From the NCBI RefSeq assembly GCF_014212315.1, contig NZ_JACKXE010000001.1, forward strand, positions 2,294,001-2,358,000: a stretch of DNA of 64,000 bases, read 5' to 3'. Position numbers and translations under genes: made by a program. Positions 1-8,565 of the stretch are shown here, piece by piece. This DNA comes from Nocardioides luti. Lineage in GTDB: Bacteria; Actinomycetota; Actinomycetes; Propionibacteriales; Nocardioidaceae. Each line of letters opens with the position of its first letter. The first letter of the stretch is position 1. A model generated the notes under the pieces. The model was not told where the DNA came from, searched no databases, and worked only from the letters and a program-made list of their open reading frames with translations.

Positions 1-615
1 GCCGGTGCCGTCCATCGCCCGCGGCTTGACCATCGAGGGCGCGATCACCTGCGTGAAGCCGGCGTTGCGGGCCTGCTCCATCGCGAGGTTGATGAGCGCG
101 AGCTCGAGCTCCGCGCCGATGCCGGTGAGGAAGTAGAAGCGGCTGCCCGAGACCTTGGCGCCCCGGTCGAGGTCGATCGCGCCGAGCATCCGGCCCAGCT
201 CGATGTGGTCGCGCGGCTCGAAGTCGAACTCGGCCGGCGTGCCCACGGTCTCGATCAGGACGAAGTCGTCCTCGCCCCCGCTCGGGGCCTCGTCGGCGGC
301 GAGGTTCGGGATGCTCAGCACCGCGGCCTGCCACTCCGCCTCGGCGGCGGTCTGGGCGGCCTCGGCGGCCTTGACGTCGCTCGACAGCGTCTTGGTGCGC
401 GCCAGGAGCTGGACCTTCTCGTCGCCCTGCGCCTGCGGGATCAGCTTGCCGAGCTGCTTCTGCTCCGCCCGCTTGGCCTCGAAGTCGACGATCGCCGCGC
501 GGCGGGCCGCGTCGGCGGAGAGGGCCCGGTCCACGACGTCGTCGGACAGGCCGCGCTTGGCCTGGGCGGCACGCACGCGGTCGGGGTCGTCTCGGAGCAC
601 CTTCGGGTCGATCAT
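1..615 (-). CDS. serS: Seryl-tRNA synthetase (3' part cut by window edge)
   Basis: Charges tRNA-Ser with serine in the cytoplasm. Only the first 205 codons are present; the gene runs off the left edge, so class II motifs 2 and 3 cannot be seen. The N-terminus reads MIDPKVLRDDPDRVRAAQ, followed by an Ala/Glu/Lys-rich stretch (about residues 30-100) that fits the coiled-coil arm that grips tRNA-Ser, then SRFYFLTGIGAELE and the entry to motif 1 (PSMVKP, near residue 197). The ATG at 615 is supported by a TAGCCT hexamer six bases upstream. The serS / DUF4446 / pheA proximity is a familiar actinobacterial arrangement. Confidence 0.95.
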   Translation of the reverse strand, partial: MIDPKVLRDDPDRVRAAQAKRGLSDDVVDRALSADAARRAAIVDFEAKRAEQKQLGKLIPQAQGDEKVQLLARTKTLSSDVKAAEAAQTAAEAEWQAAVLSIPNLAADEAPSGGEDDFVLIETVGTPAEFDFEPRDHIELGRMLGAIDLDRGAKVSGSRFYFLTGIGAELELALINLAMEQARNAGFTQVIAPSMVKPRAMDGTG

Positions 616-621
616 GAGCAC

Positions 622-627
622 AGGCTA
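622..627 (-). promoter_or_regulatory. -10 hexamer of serS (leaderless type)
   Basis: TAGCCT read on the minus strand, six bases before the serS ATG, which would put transcription initiation at or next to the start codon. Confidence 0.5.
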
Positions 628-750
628 TCGGCCGGTGGTGGCGCGGCTCACCTGAGTTCGCACCACCCTTCGGGGTACGGCGTCCCGGCGTACGCGCCCG
701 TCATACTGGGGCGCGCCGTCCGCGCCTCCCCCGACCCTCGAAGGACCTCC

Positions 751-2325
751 GTGCTCGACCGACCTCGTCTCGTCACGCTGAGCTGGGCCCTGGCCTGCTT
801 CGCCGCCTTCGCCGTGGTCGCGGTGCTGGTCACCCAGGGGTGGGGCCCGCTGACGGCGATCGACGACCGGGGCAACGGCCTGGAGGGCTGGGCGGTCAAC
901 GAGCACTGGCTGCGCCAGCCGCTCAAGGTGATCGAGCTGTGCTTCGCCACCATCGGGATGACCGTGCTGACCACGGTCCTGGCCGGGGCGATGCTGCTCA
1001 AGGGCCACCGCCGCGCCGCGATCTTCGCGGTGGTCGTGATGATCGCGACGTCGCTGCTGACGACCTTCCTCAAGCTCGAGATCGGCCGCGGCCGGCCGCC
1101 GTGGCAGAACAAGAACGGCCTGCTCAGCAGCCAGTCCTTCCCGTCCGGGCACGCGTCGTCGATCACCGCATTCGTCGGGATCATCCTCGTCCTGGTGGTG
1201 ATGCTCGTGCGCCGCTCGAGCACCCGCCGCACGGCGTACGTCGCGGGCGCCGCGCTCGTGCTGCTGGTCTGCGCCGACCGCGTGCTGCTCGGCCGGCACT
1301 ACCCGAGCGACGTGACCGCCGGCGCCCTGCTCGGCGCCGGGATGGTGCTGCTCGGCCTCACCGTGCTCAACCCGCTCCCGCGCAGCCACGCCCAGAAGTC
1401 CGACCCTCTGCCCGAGGTGCTCTCCGGCGGCCGGCGGCTCGCGGTCGTGCTCAACCCGATCAAGGTCGAGGACGAGGGCCAGTTCCGCGCGATCGTCGGG
1501 GCGATGGCCGCCGAGGCCGGCTGGGACGAGCCGACCTGGCACCGCACCACCATCGAGGACCCCGGCACCGGCATGGCCGAGGCGGCCTCGATCGCCGGCG
1601 CCGACCTGGTGCTGGTCTGCGGCGGCGACGGCACCGTGCGCGAGGTCTGCGCCGAGCTCGCGGGCACCGGCATCCCGGTCGGGATCGTGCCGGCCGGCAC
1701 CGGCAACCTGCTGGCCCGCAACCTCGACATCCCGCTGTACCTGCGCGCCGCCATCGACGTCGCGCTGACCGGCCAGGACCGGGCGATCGACCTGGTCCGC
1801 GTCGGCGGCGACGGCATCGAGGACACCCACTTCATGGTGATGGCCGGCATGGGCTTCGACGCCGCGATCATGGAGGGCGTCAACGAGGACCTGAAGAAGA
1901 AGGTCGGCTGGGTCGCCTACGTGCTCTCCGGCCTCAAGTCGCTGATGTTCCCGGCCGTCAAGGTCGAGGTATCGGTCGACGGGGGCGAGTTCACCAAGCA
2001 CCGCGCCCGGACGGTCGTCGTCGGCAACGTCGGCTTCCTCCAGGCCGGGCTGCCGCTGCTGCCCGACGCCGCCATCGACGACGGCCTGCTCGACGTCGTG
2101 ATCCTGCACCCGCGCAACTTCTTCTCCTGGATCCCGCTGGCCTGGCGGGTGCTGCTCAAGCTCAAGCGCTCCGACGACCTGGTGAACCGGATGACCGGCG
2201 CCACCGTCGTGGTCCGCTCCAGCACCGACACCCCGCGCCAGCTCGACGGCGACTCGATCGGCCTGGGCCGCGAGCTCCGGATGGAGTGCGTGCACGGGCG
2301 CCTGCTGGTCCGCGTCCCCCGCTGA
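751..2325 (+). CDS. PAP2 phosphatase fused to diacylglycerol kinase-like lipid kinase
   Basis: A 524-residue membrane protein combining two opposed lipid activities. Residues 1-215 are a PAP2 domain with several hydrophobic segments and the three phosphatase motifs: K108...R113-G-R115-P116, PSGH at 131-134, and R177...H183...D187. Residues about 228-524 form a DAGKc/NAD-kinase-like lipid kinase domain with GGDGTV at 291-296 and a following GTGNLLARN motif. The likely role is phosphatidate/diacylglycerol or polyprenyl-phosphate turnover; the substrate cannot be read from sequence. The GTG at 751 follows AAGGACCTCC (Shine-Dalgarno-like), and CATACT at 702-707 could be the -10. The open frame extends further upstream but there overlaps serS antisense. 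Confidence 0.88.
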   Translation: MLDRPRLVTLSWALACFAAFAVVAVLVTQGWGPLTAIDDRGNGLEGWAVNEHWLRQPLKVIELCFATIGMTVLTTVLAGAMLLKGHRRAAIFAVVVMIATSLLTTFLKLEIGRGRPPWQNKNGLLSSQSFPSGHASSITAFVGIILVLVVMLVRRSSTRRTAYVAGAALVLLVCADRVLLGRHYPSDVTAGALLGAGMVLLGLTVLNPLPRSHAQKSDPLPEVLSGGRRLAVVLNPIKVEDEGQFRAIVGAMAAEAGWDEPTWHRTTIEDPGTGMAEAASIAGADLVLVCGGDGTVREVCAELAGTGIPVGIVPAGTGNLLARNLDIPLYLRAAIDVALTGQDRAIDLVRVGGDGIEDTHFMVMAGMGFDAAIMEGVNEDLKKKVGWVAYVLSGLKSLMFPAVKVEVSVDGGEFTKHRARTVVVGNVGFLQAGLPLLPDAAIDDGLLDVVILHPRNFFSWIPLAWRVLLKLKRSDDLVNRMTGATVVVRSSTDTPRQLDGDSIGLGRELRMECVHGRLLVRVPR

Positions 2326-2332
2326 CCCTGCG

Positions 2333-2393
2333 GTCGGCGTGTGCAGATGCGCCGACTCGACCTCTGAGGCGTGTGCAGATGCGCCGACTCGAC
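2333..2393. repeat. Two 26-bp direct repeats, first copy a hairpin, between convergent genes
   Basis: A 26-bp unit ending in GTGCAGATGCGCCGACTCGA+C occurs at 2336-2361 and again at 2368-2393 (period 32). The first copy with its left flank forms GTCGGCG (2333-2339), a 10-base loop, and CGCCGAC (2350-2356), a credible terminator for the lipid kinase gene. The second copy keeps only four pairs of that stem. The pair fills the gap between the two convergent genes. Confidence 0.65.
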
Positions 2394-2396
2394 GGG

Positions 2397-2795
2397 TTAC
2401 CGGCGGGCGCCGGCGATCGCCTCGTCCTCCTCCGGGGACAGCTGCTGCTCGCAGGTCCAGCCGGAGATGCTCTTCGCGTAGGTGCGGGCCTCGCTGCGGC
2501 CGTGGATCGAGGTCAGCACGACCCCGTTGCCGCCGTCGTCGAGCAGGGCCAGGGACCAGGAGAGGTGCCCGCCCATGTCGCCGAAGGCGTCGTAGCGCAC
2601 CACCGCGAGGTGGCGCAGCGCGTCGCGGGTCTCGGCCCGCAGGGCGGCGACCTCCTGGCGCAGGCCGAAGACGTCCTCGGGCAGGGCGTCGGCGCCCGAG
2701 CCCCGACGGCTGGCGTTGAGCCGGCGCAGCGCGACGACCGCGAGAACGGCGGCGCCGAGGGCGACGAGCAGGGCGAGCGACGCGAGGATGACCAC
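2397..2795 (-). CDS. DUF4446 family membrane-anchored protein
   Basis: A 132-residue protein with one N-terminal transmembrane helix (VILASLALLVALGAAVLAVV), a short coiled stretch and a compact C-terminal domain containing VRYDAFGDMGGHLSWSLALL and GVVLTSIHGRSEARTYAK, the signature of DUF4446. Its biochemical function is not known. It lies between pheA and serS, a conserved actinobacterial neighbourhood. The GTG start is preceded by TAGGCT six bases upstream, so the message may be leaderless. Confidence 0.8.
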   Translation of the reverse strand: MVILASLALLVALGAAVLAVVALRRLNASRRGSGADALPEDVFGLRQEVAALRAETRDALRHLAVVRYDAFGDMGGHLSWSLALLDDGGNGVVLTSIHGRSEARTYAKSISGWTCEQQLSPEEDEAIAGARR

Positions 2796-2801
2796 GCGCA
2801 G

Positions 2802-2807
2802 AGCCTA
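2802..2807 (-). promoter_or_regulatory. -10 hexamer of the DUF4446 gene
   Basis: TAGGCT on the minus strand, six bases before the GTG start at 2795. Confidence 0.5.
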
Positions 2808-2912
2808 GGGACGCCGGGGCCCCGATCGTCGGTGACCCGCCCGGGACGGCCGCGACGGTCAGCCGGTGGTCGGCGGCCCGGGGCGCCGGTGGCTGCGTGG
2901 GACCATGGCGCG

Positions 2913-3758
2913 GTGACCGACAGCAGCCCCCGCAGGATCGCCTACCAGGGTGAGCCCGGCGCCAACTCGCACATCGTGTGCCGCGAGCACTACCCCGACT
3001 GGGAGGCGGTGGCCTGCGCGTCGTTCGAGGACGTCTTCGCCGCCGTCGAGTCCGGCGAGGCCCAGCTGGCGATGATCCCGATCGACAACTCGATCGCCGG
3101 CCGGGTGGCCGACATCCACCACTTCCTGCCGGACTCCGGGCTGCACATCGTCGCGGAGCACTTCCTGCGGATCCGCTTCCACCTGATGGGCGTGCCCGGC
3201 GCGACCCTGGACTCCATCCGCACCGTGCACAGCCACGTGCACGCGCTCGGCCAGTGCCGCAAGATCATCCGCGAGCACGGCCTGAAGCCGGTCATCTCGG
3301 GCGACACCGCCGGCGCGGCCCGCGAGGTCGTCGAGGCCGGTGACCCGACCCAGGCCGCGATCTCGCCGCCCCTGGCCGCGGAGATCTACGGGCTGGAGGT
3401 GCTGGCCGAGGACATCGAGGACGAGGACCACAACACCACCCGCTTCGTGGTGCTCTCCCCCGACCTCGTCGAGGCGCCGGCAGGCAACGGCCCCGTGGTC
3501 ACCAGCTTCATCTTCAACGTGCGCAACCTGCCGGCCGCGCTCTACAAGGCGCTGGGCGGCTTCGCGACCAACGGCGTCAACATGACCAAGCTCGAGAGCT
3601 ACATGGTCGGGGGGAAGTTCACCGCGACGCAGTTCCTCGCCGAGGTCGACGGCCACCCCGACGACGTCGGGGTGAGGAACGCGCTCGAGGAGCTGGCGTT
3701 CTTCACCACCGACGTCACGATCCTCGGGGTCTACCCCGCGGACGCCTTCCGCGCCTGA
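2913..3758 (+). CDS. pheA: Prephenate dehydratase
   Basis: Converts prephenate to phenylpyruvate in phenylalanine biosynthesis. The protein has 281 residues. The periplasmic-binding-like catalytic domain starts with IAYQGEPGANSH (near residue 9), includes MIPIDNSIAGRV and ends with the catalytic T-R-F motif (NTTRF, residues 174-178). A C-terminal ACT domain from about residue 195 contains ESYMVGGKFTATQF, which matches the conserved phenylalanine-sensing ESRP-type region, so allosteric feedback is likely. GTG at 2913 gives the family's usual N-terminus. No chorismate mutase domain is fused. Its end is 12 bases from a convergent VOC gene. Confidence 0.93.
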   Translation: MTDSSPRRIAYQGEPGANSHIVCREHYPDWEAVACASFEDVFAAVESGEAQLAMIPIDNSIAGRVADIHHFLPDSGLHIVAEHFLRIRFHLMGVPGATLDSIRTVHSHVHALGQCRKIIREHGLKPVISGDTAGAAREVVEAGDPTQAAISPPLAAEIYGLEVLAEDIEDEDHNTTRFVVLSPDLVEAPAGNGPVVTSFIFNVRNLPAALYKALGGFATNGVNMTKLESYMVGGKFTATQFLAEVDGHPDDVGVRNALEELAFFTTDVTILGVYPADAFRA

Positions 3759-3770
3759 GCCCGAGCGGCC

Positions 3771-4553
3771 TCAGGACTCGTCGGAGGGGTTCTCCATGAG
3801 CGCGAACATCGCGCCCTGCGGGTCGGCCAGGAAGGCCATCCGGCCGACACCGGGCACGTCGAACGCCGGCGCGAGCATCTTGCCGCCGAGCTCTTGGGCC
3901 TGCGCCACCGTCTCGTCGCAGCTGGCGACGTTGAAGTAGACGTTCCAGTGCGGGGGGATGCCCTCCATCATCGGCGCCGTCGCCCCGCCGACGGTCCGGC
4001 CGCCGACGCTCAGGCAGGTGTAGGAGCCGCCCTCCATCGGCATCTCCTCCCAGCCCACGCCGAGCACCTCGGTGTAGAACGCCGTGGCGGCGGCGACGTC
4101 GGGGGTGACGAGCTCGTTCCAGATGGGGGTGCCGGGCTCGTTGGCGCGGCCGGTGCCGATGTGGGCGTAGGCCTGCCAGAGGTTCACCCGGGCGTCGGTC
4201 GGGTCCTTGATCGCCACCATCCGCCCGTGCGGCCCGACGTCGAACGGCCCGGCCTCGACGCTGCCGCCCGCTCCCGCGACCTTCGCGGCCGCCGCGTCCA
4301 CGTCGTCGACGGCGAGGTAGACGCCCCAGAACGCCGGGTGGCCCGCGAGCTGCGGCATCTGGCCGGCCAGCCCGGCGACGACGTCGCCCTCCAGCGTGGC
4401 GCGGACGTAGTAGTGGCCCTCGTCGTCGAGGGGTGCGTCCTCGCTGCTCCACCCGAACAGGGCGCCGTAGAACGCCTTGGCGGCCTCCTGGTCCGGCGTC
4501 TGCAGCTCGACGTAGCTGGGGGTGCCCTGGGCGTAGGACTCGATCTTCGGCAT
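3771..4553 (-). CDS. Two-domain VOC (glyoxalase-fold) protein
   Basis: A 260-residue protein built of two vicinal-oxygen-chelate modules. The first (about 8-125) opens PSYVELQTPDQEAAKAFYGALFGW; the second (about 140-255) opens PIWNELVTPDVAAATAFYTEVLGV. Both end in ...DPT/DPQGA motifs typical of the fold. It resembles the actinobacterial 27 kDa antigen Cfp30B/hydroxylase family, for which the substrate is not established. ATG at 4553 follows a strong GAGGAGA ribosome-binding site. Metal ligands cannot be assigned with confidence. Confidence 0.75.
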   Translation of the reverse strand: MPKIESYAQGTPSYVELQTPDQEAAKAFYGALFGWSSEDAPLDDEGHYYVRATLEGDVVAGLAGQMPQLAGHPAFWGVYLAVDDVDAAAAKVAGAGGSVEAGPFDVGPHGRMVAIKDPTDARVNLWQAYAHIGTGRANEPGTPIWNELVTPDVAAATAFYTEVLGVGWEEMPMEGGSYTCLSVGGRTVGGATAPMMEGIPPHWNVYFNVASCDETVAQAQELGGKMLAPAFDVPGVGRMAFLADPQGAMFALMENPSDES

Positions 4554-4638
4554 GGCGTGCTCTCCTCGGTGATGTGGGCGTCGACCCCGGTCGTCCCCAC
4601 ACAACACCCGGGCACCGACAGTGGCAACGCCGCCCCGG

Positions 4639-4644
4639 TAAGTT
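4639..4644 (+). promoter_or_regulatory. -10 hexamer of larB
   Basis: TAAGTT six bases before the larB GTG, a leaderless-type arrangement for the whole larB-larC-UPF0016 operon. Confidence 0.4.
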
Positions 4645-4650
4645 CCTCGT

Positions 4651-5364
4651 GTGGACCAGCCCGACCCCCGCACCGCCGACCTCGGTTTCGCACGTGTCGA
4701 CCTGGACCGCGCGGAGCGGACCGGCGACGCCGAGGTCGTGTACGGCGCCGGCAAGACGCCCGACCAGGTCGTCGCGATCCTCCGGGCCCTCCACGACCGG
4801 CACCCCGACCGGGCCGTGCTGGCGACCCGCCTCACCGACGCCGCCCTCGACCTGGTCGTCGAGGCCCTGCCCGACGCCGTCGCCGACCGGGTCGCCCGCG
4901 CGGTCACCCTCGGCCCGCTGCCCGAGCCGCGCGGCACCGTCGCGGTCGTCGCGGCCGGCACCTCCGACGCGCCGGTCGCGGCCGAGGCCGCGCTGACGAT
5001 CCGCGTGCACGGCGCCGGCGTCGACCGCATCGACGACGTGGGGGTCGCCGGCCTGCACCGGCTGATGGCGGTCCGGGACCGTCTCGCCGAGGCCGACTGC
5101 CTCGTCGTGGTCGCCGGCATGGAGGGCGCGCTCCCCTCGGTGGTGGGCGGCCTCACCGGCGTCCCCCTCGTGGCCGTGCCCACGAGCGTCGGCTACGGCG
5201 CCTCCTTCGGCGGCGTCGCCGCCCTGCTGGGCATGCTCAACTCCTGCGCGCCGGGCGTGACGGTCGTCAACATCGACAACGGGTACGGCGCCGGCGTCTT
5301 CGCGGCCCGGGTCGCCCGCCGTGCCGAGCCCCGTCCGGAAGCTCGCTCCGAGGCCGGCGCGTGA
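4651..5364 (+). CDS. larB: Pyridinium-3,5-biscarboxylic acid mononucleotide synthase LarB
   Basis: LarB carboxylates and hydrolyses nicotinate adenine dinucleotide in the first step of nickel-pincer nucleotide (NPN) synthesis. The 237-residue protein ends with an AIR-carboxylase (PurE-like) domain: TVAVVAAGTSDAPVAAEAA near residues 96-114, then the GVGAGG-type segment HGAGVDRIDDVGVAGLHR, VVVAGMEGALPSVVGGL and VPTSVGYGASFGGVAALL. It overlaps larC by four bases (GTGA), so the two are translationally coupled. No larE and no larA are in the window, so the enzyme that uses the cofactor is unknown. Confidence 0.9.
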   Translation: MDQPDPRTADLGFARVDLDRAERTGDAEVVYGAGKTPDQVVAILRALHDRHPDRAVLATRLTDAALDLVVEALPDAVADRVARAVTLGPLPEPRGTVAVVAAGTSDAPVAAEAALTIRVHGAGVDRIDDVGVAGLHRLMAVRDRLAEADCLVVVAGMEGALPSVVGGLTGVPLVAVPTSVGYGASFGGVAALLGMLNSCAPGVTVVNIDNGYGAGVFAARVARRAEPRPEARSEAGA

Positions 5365-6563
5365 CGATCTGGGTCGACGCGTCGTCGGGGGCCAGCGGCG
5401 ACATGCTGCTGGGTGCCCTGCTGGGCGCCGGCGTCCCCGTGGACGTGCTGCAGTCGGCCGTCGACGCCATCGCCCCCGAGCCGGTGACGCTGTCGGTGGA
5501 GCGGGTGCAGCGCAACGGCTTCGCCGCCACCCGCTGCCACGTCGGGCTCGCCGACTCCGCCACGCACCGCACCTGGCGCGACATCCGGGCCCTGCTCGCC
5601 GACGCGGCGCTGGCCGAGCCGGTGCGCGACCTGGCCACCCGCACCTTCGAGCGGCTCGCGGTCGCCGAGGCGGCCGTGCACGGCACCGAGCCCGAGGACG
5701 TCCACTTCCACGAGGTCGGGGCGCTCGACGCGATCGCCGACGTGGTCGGCGTCTGCGCCGGGTTCGTCCACCTGGCGTCCGTCGAGGTCGTCGTCAGCCC
5801 GGTCGCCGTCGGCTCCGGCACCATCCGCGGCGCCCACGGCTCGATGCCGGTCCCGCCGCCGGCGGTCGCCGAGCTGCTCCGCGGCGTCCCGTCGTACGCC
5901 GGCCCGCCCGGCGCCCCGGCGATGGAGCTGTGCACGCCCACCGGTGCGGCGATGCTGACGACCCTGGCGACGTCCTGGGGCGCCCAGCCGCCGATGGTGA
6001 CCGACGTCGTCGGCGTCGGCGCCGGCGGCCGCGACCCGGAGGGCCACGCGAACGTGCTGCGCCTGCTGGTCGGCACCCCGGTCGACGCGGCCCCGGCCCC
6101 CGCCGCCGCCCCGCCGCTGCTCATCGAGACCAACGTCGACGACCTGGACCCGCGGGTCTGGCCCGCGGTCATCGCGGCCCTGCTCGAGGCCGGCGCGTCC
6201 GACGCCTGGCTGACGCCGATCCTGATGAAGAAGGGCCGCCCGGCCCACACGCTCAGCGTGCTCGTCGCGGCCGCCCGGGCCGCCGAGGTCCGCGCCACGA
6301 TCTTCCGCCAGACCTCCACGATCGGCCTGCGCGAGCAGCCGCTCGGCAAGCACGCCCTCGACCGCGAGATGGTCGCCGTCGAGGTCGGCGGCCACGAGAT
6401 CGCGGTCAAGCTGGCCCGGCACGACGGCGTGCTGGTGAACGCCCAGCCGGAGTACGACGACGTGGCCCGCGCCGCGGCCGCCCTCGGCCGCCCGGTGGTC
6501 GACGTCCTCGCCGACGCCGCGGCCCTGAGCCGCGCCTTCCTACGAACGGACACCACCCCCTGA
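5361..6563 (+). CDS. larC: Nickel insertion protein LarC (NPN cofactor)
   Basis: LarC inserts nickel into the dithiolated pyridinium mononucleotide, completing the NPN cofactor. The 400-residue protein has the family opening IWVDASSGASGDMLLGALLG, the EDVHFHEVGALDAIADVVG block, ELCTPTGAAML and the C-terminal LLIETNVDDLDPRVWPAV and LMKKGRPAH blocks. The gene is one uninterrupted frame, unlike Lactiplantibacillus plantarum, where larC1/larC2 need a programmed frameshift. The GTG start overlaps the larB stop, and its own TGA shares one base with the ATG of the next gene. Confidence 0.9.
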   Translation: MTIWVDASSGASGDMLLGALLGAGVPVDVLQSAVDAIAPEPVTLSVERVQRNGFAATRCHVGLADSATHRTWRDIRALLADAALAEPVRDLATRTFERLAVAEAAVHGTEPEDVHFHEVGALDAIADVVGVCAGFVHLASVEVVVSPVAVGSGTIRGAHGSMPVPPPAVAELLRGVPSYAGPPGAPAMELCTPTGAAMLTTLATSWGAQPPMVTDVVGVGAGGRDPEGHANVLRLLVGTPVDAAPAPAAAPPLLIETNVDDLDPRVWPAVIAALLEAGASDAWLTPILMKKGRPAHTLSVLVAAARAAEVRATIFRQTSTIGLREQPLGKHALDREMVAVEVGGHEIAVKLARHDGVLVNAQPEYDDVARAAAALGRPVVDVLADAAALSRAFLRTDTTP

Positions 6564-7159
6564 TGGACATCGTCGTCATCGCGCTCACCTTCGCCGCGAT
6601 CTTCGTCGTCGAGCTGCCGGACAAGACCTTCGTGGCGACGCTGGTGCTCGCGACGAAGTACCGCCCCCTCCTCGTCTGGATCGGCGTCGGCCTCGCCTTC
6701 ACAGTGCAGACCATCGTCGCCGTGGCCCTCGGGCACGCCGTGACGTTCCTGCCCGAGGACCTCGTCCGCGGCGTCGCCGGCGTGATCTTCCTGGCCGGTG
6801 CGGTCCTGCTCTTCCGCGAGGGCCGCAGCCACCACCTGGCCAGCGAGGACGAGGAGGCCTTCGCGGCCAAGGCGACCGCGGCGACCGGCTGGAAGGCCGT
6901 GCTCACCTGCTTCCTCATCCTCTTCGCGGCCGAGTGGGGCGACCTCAGCCAGCTGCTGACGATCTCGCTCGTCGCGAAGTACGAGGACCCGGTCTCGGTG
7001 TTCATCGGTGCGCTCGGTGCCCTTCTCACCGTCAGCGGGCTGGCCGCCGTCTCCGGTCGCGCGCTGATGAAGAAGATCCCGCTGCACGCCCTGCACTACG
7101 TCGGGGCCGCCGTCTGCCTGCTGCTCGCCGCCGTGACGGCGTACGAGCTCCTGGCCTAG
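6563..7159 (+). CDS. UPF0016/GDT1 (TMEM165) family cation transporter
   Basis: A 198-residue membrane protein made of two repeated three-helix halves. The acidic family motifs are ELPDKTF (residues 14-20, Pro replacing the usual Gly) and AEWGDLSQ (near 129-136). The family moves Mn2+ or Ca2+, probably against protons. The ATG overlaps the larC stop by one base, so it belongs to the larBC operon. That linkage suggests divalent metal supply or export tied to the nickel-cofactor pathway, but nickel transport by this family is not established and is inference. Confidence 0.85.
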   Translation: MDIVVIALTFAAIFVVELPDKTFVATLVLATKYRPLLVWIGVGLAFTVQTIVAVALGHAVTFLPEDLVRGVAGVIFLAGAVLLFREGRSHHLASEDEEAFAAKATAATGWKAVLTCFLILFAAEWGDLSQLLTISLVAKYEDPVSVFIGALGALLTVSGLAAVSGRALMKKIPLHALHYVGAAVCLLLAAVTAYELLA

Positions 7160-7209
7160 GCGACCACGCACCCGTCGTACGACGACTCGGCGCGAGCCCG
7201 GCGAACAAC

Positions 7210-7215
7210 TAGGCT
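7210..7215 (+). promoter_or_regulatory. -10 hexamer of arcA (leaderless type)
   Basis: TAGGCT followed by six bases and the ATG at 7222. There is no Shine-Dalgarno sequence in between. Confidence 0.55.
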
Positions 7216-7221
7216 GCGGCC

Positions 7222-8454
7222 ATGACGCAGACCTCGATCCCGCACGGCGCCGACAGCGAGGTCGGCACGCTCCAGACCGTGATGCTCCACCGGCCCGGTC
7301 CCGAGCTGAAGCGCCTCACGCCCCGCAACAACGACAAGCTGCTCTTCGACGGGATCCCGTGGGTCGCCCGCGCGCAGGAGGAGCACGACGCGTTCGCCGA
7401 GGCGCTGCGGGCGCGCAACGTGGAGGTGCTCTACCTCACCGACCTGCTCACCGAGACGCTCGCGAGCCCCGACGCCCGCAACCACGCGATCACCACCGGC
7501 CTCGCGGGCCTGCACCTCGGCGACACGATGCGGACCTACCTGGCCCACGCGCTGCGCGACGCGTCGCCGGAGGAGCTCACCGGCTACCTCACCGCCGGCA
7601 TCCGCAACGACGAGGTCCGCGGCGGTTTCGGCCTGGTCACCTCGCTCTTCGCCAGCGACGACTTCCTCATCGACCCGCTGCCCAACCTGCTCTTCACCCG
7701 CGACTCCAGCGTCTGGATCCAGGACCGGGTCGCGATCACCTCGCTGGCGATGCCGGCCCGCTCGCGCGAGACCCAGCTGACCGAGCTGATCTACACCGAG
7801 CACCCGCGCTTCCGCGGCACCCGCAAGATCCACGGCTGGCACCACGAGCACGTCGAGGGCGGCGACGTCCTGCTGCTCGCGCCCGGCGTGATCGCGGTCG
7901 GCGTCGGCGAGCGCACCACCCCGGCCGGCGTCGAGCGCCTGGCCCGCCAGGTCTTCCACGCCGACCTCGCGCACACCGTGCTCGCCGTGCCGATCGCCCA
8001 GGAGCGGGCGACGATGCACCTCGACACCGTCTGCACGATGGTCGACGTCGACAAGATCGTGATGTACCCCAACGTCGCCGACTCGCTCCGCGCGTACGCC
8101 GTCACGGTGGCCGACCGCGGCGAGCGCGACACCGACCTCGTGCTCGACGTCGCCGACGCCGAGCCGTTCCTGGTCGCCGCCGCGAAGGCGATGGAGATCG
8201 ACACGCTGCACCAGATCGACACCGGCCTCGACCCCGTCACCGCCGAGCGCGAGCAGTGGGACGACGGCAACAACACCCTGGCCCTGGCGCCGCGCGTGGC
8301 CGTCGCCTACGAGCGCAACGACGAGACCAACGACCGCCTCGAGGAGGCCGGGATCGAGGTCGTCCGGATCGCCGGTTCCGAGCTGGGCTCGGGTCGCGGG
8401 GGGCCGCGCTGCATGAGCTGCCCGATCGCCCGGGAGCCGCTGCCGGTCGACTGA
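7222..8454 (+). CDS. arcA: Arginine deiminase
   Basis: Hydrolyses L-arginine to citrulline and ammonia. At 410 residues it has the normal length and carries the guanidino-modifying-enzyme motifs: FTRD at 158-161, HHEHVEGGD at 207-215 (catalytic His near 210 and substrate-binding acids), [11 protein letters not shown], and the C-terminal nucleophile in CMSCPI (Cys397). The more usual form of this loop is CMSMP, so the second Cys400 is a small deviation. No arcB, arcC or arcD neighbours are present, so it is not part of a complete fermentative arginine operon here; acid-stress ammonia release or arginine scavenging is possible. Confidence 0.93.
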   Translation: MTQTSIPHGADSEVGTLQTVMLHRPGPELKRLTPRNNDKLLFDGIPWVARAQEEHDAFAEALRARNVEVLYLTDLLTETLASPDARNHAITTGLAGLHLGDTMRTYLAHALRDASPEELTGYLTAGIRNDEVRGGFGLVTSLFASDDFLIDPLPNLLFTRDSSVWIQDRVAITSLAMPARSRETQLTELIYTEHPRFRGTRKIHGWHHEHVEGGDVLLLAPGVIAVGVGERTTPAGVERLARQVFHADLAHTVLAVPIAQERATMHLDTVCTMVDVDKIVMYPNVADSLRAYAVTVADRGERDTDLVLDVADAEPFLVAAAKAMEIDTLHQIDTGLDPVTAEREQWDDGNNTLALAPRVAVAYERNDETNDRLEEAGIEVVRIAGSELGSGRGGPRCMSCPIAREPLPVD

Positions 8455-8565
8455 CCTCGCGGTCCGGCCACAAAGTGACGCACGGTACTGGACCATTGCT
8501 GGACACGCCCCCCGCGGTCGGGAAGGATCCGGCCGCAGGGAGCACCCCACTGCGAAAGGCTCGAC

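Noticed and set aside
625..2295. Long open frame antisense to the PAP2-lipid kinase gene
   Set aside because: His/Asp/Gly/Arg-rich translation with no domain, an expected by-product of GC-rich third positions on the other strand; the same holds for many other long antisense frames in the window.
2336..2393. Start of a CRISPR array
   Set aside because: Only two units with a 6-base separation, far too short for repeat-spacer structure, and no cas genes in the window.
5361..6563. Possible programmed frameshift in larC
   Set aside because: The gene is one continuous frame with both halves of LarC, so no frameshift is needed.
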